Shown: positions 59,842 to 64,000 of the stretch, piece by piece | How positions within the stretch are numbered: the stretch's first letter is position 1 | Layout of the letters: each line of letters starts with the position of its first letter | Source: Dokdonella koreensis DS-123 | GTDB taxonomy: Bacteria > Pseudomonadota > Gammaproteobacteria > Xanthomonadales > Rhodanobacteraceae | Assembly (NCBI RefSeq): GCF_001632775.1 | Contig: NZ_CP015249.1 | Span: 3,204,686 to 3,268,685 of the forward strand | Direction of reading: 5' to 3' | DNA length: 64,000 nt | Made by a program: the position numbers and the translations under genes | Notes under the pieces: model-generated | Databases searched by the model: none | What the model saw: only the letters and a program-made list of their open reading frames with translations | Told to the model about the DNA's origin: nothing

Positions 59842-61095
59842 ATGAGAGCAGTCATCGTCGGTGTTTCACTGGTCGCCACGGCGGGCATGGCAACGGGCAT
59901 CCACGCCGAGACGCCGGCGGGGGCGGCAACGCTGGTGGTGCCGGCAGGCGTGAGCGCCGCGGCACAGGCGGGCACCACGGCGACGGCCTCGCTGGTGATC
60001 GGCAACAGCGGCGGCACCGCGCTGGACTGGAACCTGCGCGAGGCGCCGCGCCAGTCGCACTTCCTGGCCGGGTCGGTACCGCACCTGCCGCTGCCGGCGC
60101 CGGTGGGCGTGGGACCGGTGCCGGCCTATGCGCTGAACAACACGGGCGTGGCCACCACCTACATCGCCGAGGACGTGCTGGACCCGGCCGGCCTGACCAC
60201 GATCGGCCCGGCGCCGACCGGCACCTGGGTCAGCGGCACCTTCATCGGCAACGACTTCGCGCACCACTACATGCTGGAGTCGCACTGGCAGGTACCTACC
60301 TATGCGCTGATCGCGATGGATACCGCCACCGGCCAGAACACGCCGGTGACCACCTTCCCGCTGACCGAGGGCCAGTGGGCCGGCATCACCTGGGACGCCA
60401 CCACCAGCACGCTCTACGGCGTGGCCTGCGCGGAGGCGATCTGTACGCTCTACACGCTGGACCCGTCCACCGGCACGCACACGCGGGTCGGCCAGGTCGT
60501 CGGCGCGGAAGACGGCACCGGCCAGACCAGCCTGCTGGACCTCACGGTGGACTCGGCCGGGCGCCTGTACGGCATCAACTTCTTCACGCGCAGCCTGTAC
60601 GCGATCGACAAGACCACCGGCGCGGCGCAGACCATCGGCGCGCTGGGCGTGACCGAGACGCCGATGTACATCCAGAGCATCGACTTCGACAAGCGCAACG
60701 ACACGCTGTACTGGTTCGCCTTCGTCAGCACCGGCGGCCCCAACGTGCAGGGCCGCATCTACACGATCGACCCCAGCACCGGCGTGGCCACGCAGCAGGC
60801 ACTGATTCCCGGCCCGGCCGAGCAGTTCGCGGCGGCGATCGCCACGGTCGGCCCGTGCGCGGCGCCCTCGACGGTGCCTTGGCTGCGCACCGAGGCGATC
60901 AGCGGCAGCACGGCACCGGGCGGCACGTCCGCGGTGACGGTCACGCTGGACGCCGCCGGCCTCGCGCCCGGCACCTACAGCACCGACGTGTGCGTCTACA
61001 GCAACGACGCCAGCCAGGGCCTGCGCGCCCGCGTGCCGGTGACCTTCACGGTCACGCCGGACACGCTGTTCGCGAACGGCTTCGAGGCACCGTAG
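59842..61095 (+). CDS. exported propeller-like protein with 'LFANGFE' tail
   Basis: A 417-residue exported protein. A signal peptide ends near IHAETP. An Ig-like N-terminal part precedes a propeller-like middle ('ITWDATTSTLYGVAC', 'AIDKTTGAAQTIGALG', 'TIDPSTGVATQQALI'). The final Ig-like domain ('VCVYSNDASQGLRARVPVTFTV') leads to the C-terminus DTLFANGFEAP. The last 200 residues align with the C-terminus of the protein at 19132-22209, so the two are paralogues. ATG 59842 has GAGGGG upstream. Function is unknown; the tail is discussed as a finding. Confidence 0.85.
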   Translation: MRAVIVGVSLVATAGMATGIHAETPAGAATLVVPAGVSAAAQAGTTATASLVIGNSGGTALDWNLREAPRQSHFLAGSVPHLPLPAPVGVGPVPAYALNNTGVATTYIAEDVLDPAGLTTIGPAPTGTWVSGTFIGNDFAHHYMLESHWQVPTYALIAMDTATGQNTPVTTFPLTEGQWAGITWDATTSTLYGVACAEAICTLYTLDPSTGTHTRVGQVVGAEDGTGQTSLLDLTVDSAGRLYGINFFTRSLYAIDKTTGAAQTIGALGVTETPMYIQSIDFDKRNDTLYWFAFVSTGGPNVQGRIYTIDPSTGVATQQALIPGPAEQFAAAIATVGPCAAPSTVPWLRTEAISGSTAPGGTSAVTVTLDAAGLAPGTYSTDVCVYSNDASQGLRARVPVTFTVTPDTLFANGFEAP

Positions 61096-61167
61096 CCGGC
61101 ACCCCCGACCCGCCCGGCGTGCCCGGGCGGGTGGGTCGTCTCCGATGCACATAGCGGTGGCGCCGCG

Positions 61168-62109
61168 TCACGGCGTTGCGTCGGGCACGGCATCCAGCGA
61201 GGCCAGCCAGGCCTGCTTGAGCTGGTCCAGCGTGCGGCCGCTGACCGCATGCGCGGCCGCCTGCTGATCGTCGGCCGTGGCGATCGCCCGGAGTCCCTGC
61301 ACGCCGACGGCATCGACGAGGTAGTCGACGAACGACCACGCCAGCGCGTAGAACGGTGGCGCGTATTGGCTGCGATCGGCCATCAGGCGGCGGAACAGCG
61401 CCGCCGGCGCGGGCGCGTAGGTGGAACGGCGGCCGTCGGCCCCGACCAGCGGCAGCATCGCCCTGCCCTGCGGCGAGCGGCGATGGTGCTGCAGGTCGTG
61501 CAGGCCATCGGGCAGCACGAAACTGCGGTGGTAGCCACGGGTGCCGCCGACCACCGCCGCGGCGACATGGTTGGCATAGCCTTCGGCAATCCACTCGGAC
61601 CTGCGCCAGGACCATTGCGCCATCGCGTGGACCATCTCGTGGAGATACGGCGCGTGGTCCGCCCGGATCGTCTCCGGATGCATGAAGATCCACGGCTCGC
61701 GGTTGATCGTGACGTGCGGCGGTCCGACGTCCGACCCGACGAAGAACGCCACGCGGCGGTCGTTGCCGCCGGGCAGGTCCAACTCGGCGCCCAGATGCAC
61801 ACGGATCGCGACGGCGCCCTCGTCGGCCAGCGCGACGAAACGCGCGGCCTGCTCCTCGGTCAGCGCCCCGCGTTCGACGCAGACGCTGACGTACCGGGTG
61901 GATCGGCAATCGCCCGCCCGCTGCAGCGCGTGCGCGGCCAGGCGATCGCGTTCGGCCGGTGTCGGCGGCTTGGCGGTGGCAGTGCTGCCGTACACCAGAC
62001 ACGCCAGCAGTACCCATCCCGCGCCGACCGCGAAACGCGACGGCACGCGCCGCCCGGCACGCACGCTACGGCGGAAAGCCAAGGGTCCTCCGCGGTCCGG
62101 CTCATGCAT
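61168..62109 (-). CDS. membrane-anchored HEXXH metallopeptidase-like protein
   Basis: A 313-residue protein. One hydrophobic segment (about 27-44, '[15 protein letters not shown]') serves as signal or anchor. H157-E-M-V-H161 is the zinc motif HEXXH, and E176 in WIAEGYANH fits the third ligand of gluzincin-type (peptidase MA-like) enzymes. '[13 protein letters not shown]' and the preceding '[11 protein letters not shown]' are consistent. The substrate is unknown. ATG 62109 is chosen because GGAGG lies 9 bases upstream; the frame extends further but without a better start. It is divergent from the gene at 62323. Confidence 0.78.
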   Translation of the reverse strand: MHEPDRGGPLAFRRSVRAGRRVPSRFAVGAGWVLLACLVYGSTATAKPPTPAERDRLAAHALQRAGDCRSTRYVSVCVERGALTEEQAARFVALADEGAVAIRVHLGAELDLPGGNDRRVAFFVGSDVGPPHVTINREPWIFMHPETIRADHAPYLHEMVHAMAQWSWRRSEWIAEGYANHVAAAVVGGTRGYHRSFVLPDGLHDLQHHRRSPQGRAMLPLVGADGRRSTYAPAPAALFRRLMADRSQYAPPFYALAWSFVDYLVDAVGVQGLRAIATADDQQAAAHAVSGRTLDQLKQAWLASLDAVPDATP

Positions 62110-62322
62110 CGATGCGACCTCCAGCGCAACAAAAGCGGCAACGATAGCAGCGTGTCGCGCAATGCCCGCAGCACGTTGCGACGGCGAGGCTCCGCAGCGC
62201 CGGAACGCGTTCGCGATGCGACGTCGAATCAGCCGCCGGCCCACGCGGGGCAGCGGCCGTGTTCACGGCCCAGCAGCCGAGCCGGCATCATGATCGACGC
62301 CTTCCACGTCAGAGGACTCGTC

Positions 62323-63666
62323 ATGAACGGTAGAACCCCACCGTGGCGCTGGGTATGGGCCGGTGCCGTCCTCGGCGCGGTCGCGCTGGCCGGCTGCGCG
62401 CTCTTCCCGCCCCGGGCCGCGCTGACGGTGGACGCCGGCACCGGGCCGGCGCCGGTGCTGCCGGCGCCGAAGCGGACGCTGCTGCCGACCCTCGACATCG
62501 CGCCGGCCGTCGGCTGGCGCGACGGCGCCACGCCGCAGGCCGCCGCTGGCCTGCGCGTCGCCGCGTTCGCGCGCGACCTGGCGCATCCGCGCTGGCTGTA
62601 CGTGCTGCCCAACGGCGACGTGCTGGTGGCCGAGTCCAATGCGCCGCCGCAACCGGCGGATGCACCCTCGCGTGGTCTCAAGGGCTGGTTCGCCGGCAAG
62701 GCGATGGCCCGCGCCGGTGCCGGCGTGCCGAGTGCCGACCGCATCACCCTGCTGCGCGATGCCGATGGCGACGGCGTGCCCGAGCAGCGCAGCGTGTTCA
62801 CCGAGGGTCTCGCCTCGCCGTTCGGCATGGCCCTGGTCGGCGGCGACTTCTACGTCGCCAACGCCGATGCGCTGGTGCGCTTTGCGTACCGCGACGGGCA
62901 GACCCGTCTCGACGCGCCGTCGCAGAAGGTCGTGGACCTGCCGGCCGGCATCAACCATCACTGGACCAAGAACGTCATCGCCAGTGCCGACGGCCGCCGG
63001 CTCTACGTCACGGTCGGCTCCAACAGCAACGTCGGCGAGAACGGCCTGGCCATCGAGGAAGGCCGGGCGATGATCTGGGAACTGGACCGCGCCAGCGGCC
63101 GCCTGCGCGCCTTCGCCACCGGCCTGCGCAATCCCAACGGCCTGGCCTGGGAGCCGGCGACCGGCGCGCTGTGGACCGCCGTCAACGAGCGCGACGAGAT
63201 CGGCAGCGACCTGGTCCCGGACTACATCACCGCCGTGAAGGACGGCGCCTTCTACGGCTGGCCGTACAGCTATTTCGGCCCGCACGTGGACGTGCGCGTG
63301 CAGCCGCCGCGCCCGGACCTGGTCGCCCGCGCGATCGCGCCCGACTACGCGCTGGGGCCGCATACCGCCTCGCTCGGCATCGTCTTCACGCACGGCAGCG
63401 CCCTGCCGGCCGCATGGCGGCAAGGCCTGGTGGTGGCCCAGCACGGTTCGTGGAACCGCAAGCCCAAGAGCGGCTACAAGGTGATCTACGTGCCGTTCGC
63501 CGACGGCCGGCCGGCCGGTCCGCCGGTGGACCTGCTGACCGGCTTCCTCGATGCCGGCGAGAACGCGCAGGGGCGGCCGGTCGGCGTGGCGATCGACCGC
63601 CACGGCGCGCTGCTGGTGGCGGACGACGTCGGCAACACGGTCTGGCGCGTCAGCGCCGTGCCGTAG
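62323..63666 (+). CDS. PQQ-dependent sugar (sorbosone-type) dehydrogenase-like lipoprotein
   Basis: A 447-residue lipoprotein: the lipobox LAGC puts the acylated Cys at about residue 25. The mature part is a six-bladed propeller of the soluble glucose/sorbosone dehydrogenase type: '[18 protein letters not shown]', '[12 protein letters not shown]', '[19 protein letters not shown]', '[14 protein letters not shown]', '[16 protein letters not shown]', 'GWPYSYFG' and '[16 protein letters not shown]'. Members use PQQ to oxidise sugars or aldehydes; many have undefined substrates. ATG 62323 has AGAGGA upstream and opens the lipoprotein signal. It is followed convergently by a TonB-dependent receptor. 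Confidence 0.88.
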   Translation: MNGRTPPWRWVWAGAVLGAVALAGCALFPPRAALTVDAGTGPAPVLPAPKRTLLPTLDIAPAVGWRDGATPQAAAGLRVAAFARDLAHPRWLYVLPNGDVLVAESNAPPQPADAPSRGLKGWFAGKAMARAGAGVPSADRITLLRDADGDGVPEQRSVFTEGLASPFGMALVGGDFYVANADALVRFAYRDGQTRLDAPSQKVVDLPAGINHHWTKNVIASADGRRLYVTVGSNSNVGENGLAIEEGRAMIWELDRASGRLRAFATGLRNPNGLAWEPATGALWTAVNERDEIGSDLVPDYITAVKDGAFYGWPYSYFGPHVDVRVQPPRPDLVARAIAPDYALGPHTASLGIVFTHGSALPAAWRQGLVVAQHGSWNRKPKSGYKVIYVPFADGRPAGPPVDLLTGFLDAGENAQGRPVGVAIDRHGALLVADDVGNTVWRVSAVP

Positions 63667-63696
63667 CCGGCGCTGGCCGCGTCCATCCGCGGGCGC

Positions 63697-64000
63697 TCAC
63701 GGCCGGCGCCACTCGAAGCCGACGTATACCGAGCGGCCCTCGCCCGGCAGGAAGTTGGCCGCGTCGCGGCCGCCGGCATCGGCGACCACGTTGGTGCTGG
63801 CGATCCAGCGCCGGTCCTGCAGGTTGCGTGCGTCGACGAACCAGCGCCAGCGCGCCGCGACGTCGCCGCCGATGCGCAGCCCCAGCAGGTGGTAGCCGGG
63901 CGCGCGGAACGTGTTGGCGTGATCGATGAAGGTGTCCTGCACCACCCATTCGGCGTTGGGCGTCAGGTACAGGTGCTCGCCCACCTGCCAGCGCAGCTCG
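63697..64000 (-). CDS. TonB-dependent receptor, C-terminal part (cut by window edge)
   Basis: The last 100 residues of an outer-membrane receptor; the gene continues beyond 64000. 'YHLLGLRIGGDVAARWRWFVDARNLQDRRWIASTNVV' and 'FLPGEGRSVYVGFEWRRP' are the typical final barrel strands and the conserved 'NLxDRRW' turn of TonB-dependent receptors. The stop is at 63697-63699. The ligand cannot be judged from this fragment. Confidence 0.85.
   Translation of the reverse strand, partial: ELRWQVGEHLYLTPNAEWVVQDTFIDHANTFRAPGYHLLGLRIGGDVAARWRWFVDARNLQDRRWIASTNVVADAGGRDAANFLPGEGRSVYVGFEWRRP

Noticed and set aside
1-64000. CRISPR arrays, tRNA or rRNA genes
   Set aside because: No regularly spaced repeats with unique spacers and no cloverleaf or rRNA-like stretch was recognised on either strand.

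Overview
The window is GC-rich chromosomal DNA from a gammaproteobacterium of the Xanthomonadales/Lysobacterales, most like Rhodanobacteraceae such as Dokdonella. This rests on content, not on a database match: several secreted proteins end in a short 'IF.DGFE'-type tail, there is an XAC0095-like small protein, ToxR/CadC-like regulators carry TolB-like or TPR C-termini, and codons end strongly in G or C. No rRNA, tRNA or CRISPR array was seen.

Layout. 0.5-6.6 kb: a TPR lipoprotein, a small secreted protein, a DUF2306-type membrane protein and a winged-helix/TolB/TPR regulator. 6.7-13.0 kb: five minus-strand genes that read as one unit, led by an AraC-type regulator, then a periplasmic ankyrin protein, a Tat-exported serine hydrolase, an alpha/beta hydrolase and an amidohydrolase. 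13.5-22.2 kb: an exported M28 aminopeptidase, a 271-bp structured insertion (15047-15317), and a minus-strand operon of three exported repeat proteins. 22.5-27.3 kb: a membrane-anchored winged-helix regulator divergent from a TonB-dependent copper receptor. 27.3-34.6 kb: a direct repeat with hairpins, an ABC-F ATPase, a DJ-1/PfpI protein translationally close to a two-component pair, a VOC protein and a carboxylesterase-like hydrolase. 34.6-42.8 kb: a Ser/Thr kinase with TPRs, then a MipA-like outer-membrane protein with its own two-component system and a translationally coupled 82-residue protein, then a large ankyrin protein. 42.9-45.8 kb: an IPTL-CTERM protein, a membrane protein and an L,D-transpeptidase.

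46.0-56.4 kb is an accessory island. It holds an intact IS30-family element, a 1,229-residue RecD-like helicase with a C-terminal PD-(D/E)XK-like nuclease, a small tyrosine recombinase killed by one amber codon, a proteasome-like (Ntn-hydrolase) orphan, a decayed IS3-family element, and an OLD-family ATPase/TOPRIM protein. Base and codon use here differ from the flanks (the OLD and Ntn genes are visibly more A/T-rich). Copies of one palindromic repeat sit at the IS30 insertion point and beside the recombinase. This is the best place to look for an undescribed defence function.

56.5-64 kb returns to backbone-like DNA: lineage-specific small proteins, a PD-(D/E)XK-like protein, another exported protein with the 'LF.NGFE' tail, a HEXXH membrane-anchored peptidase, a sorbosone-dehydrogenase-like lipoprotein and the 3' end of a TonB-dependent receptor cut by the window edge.
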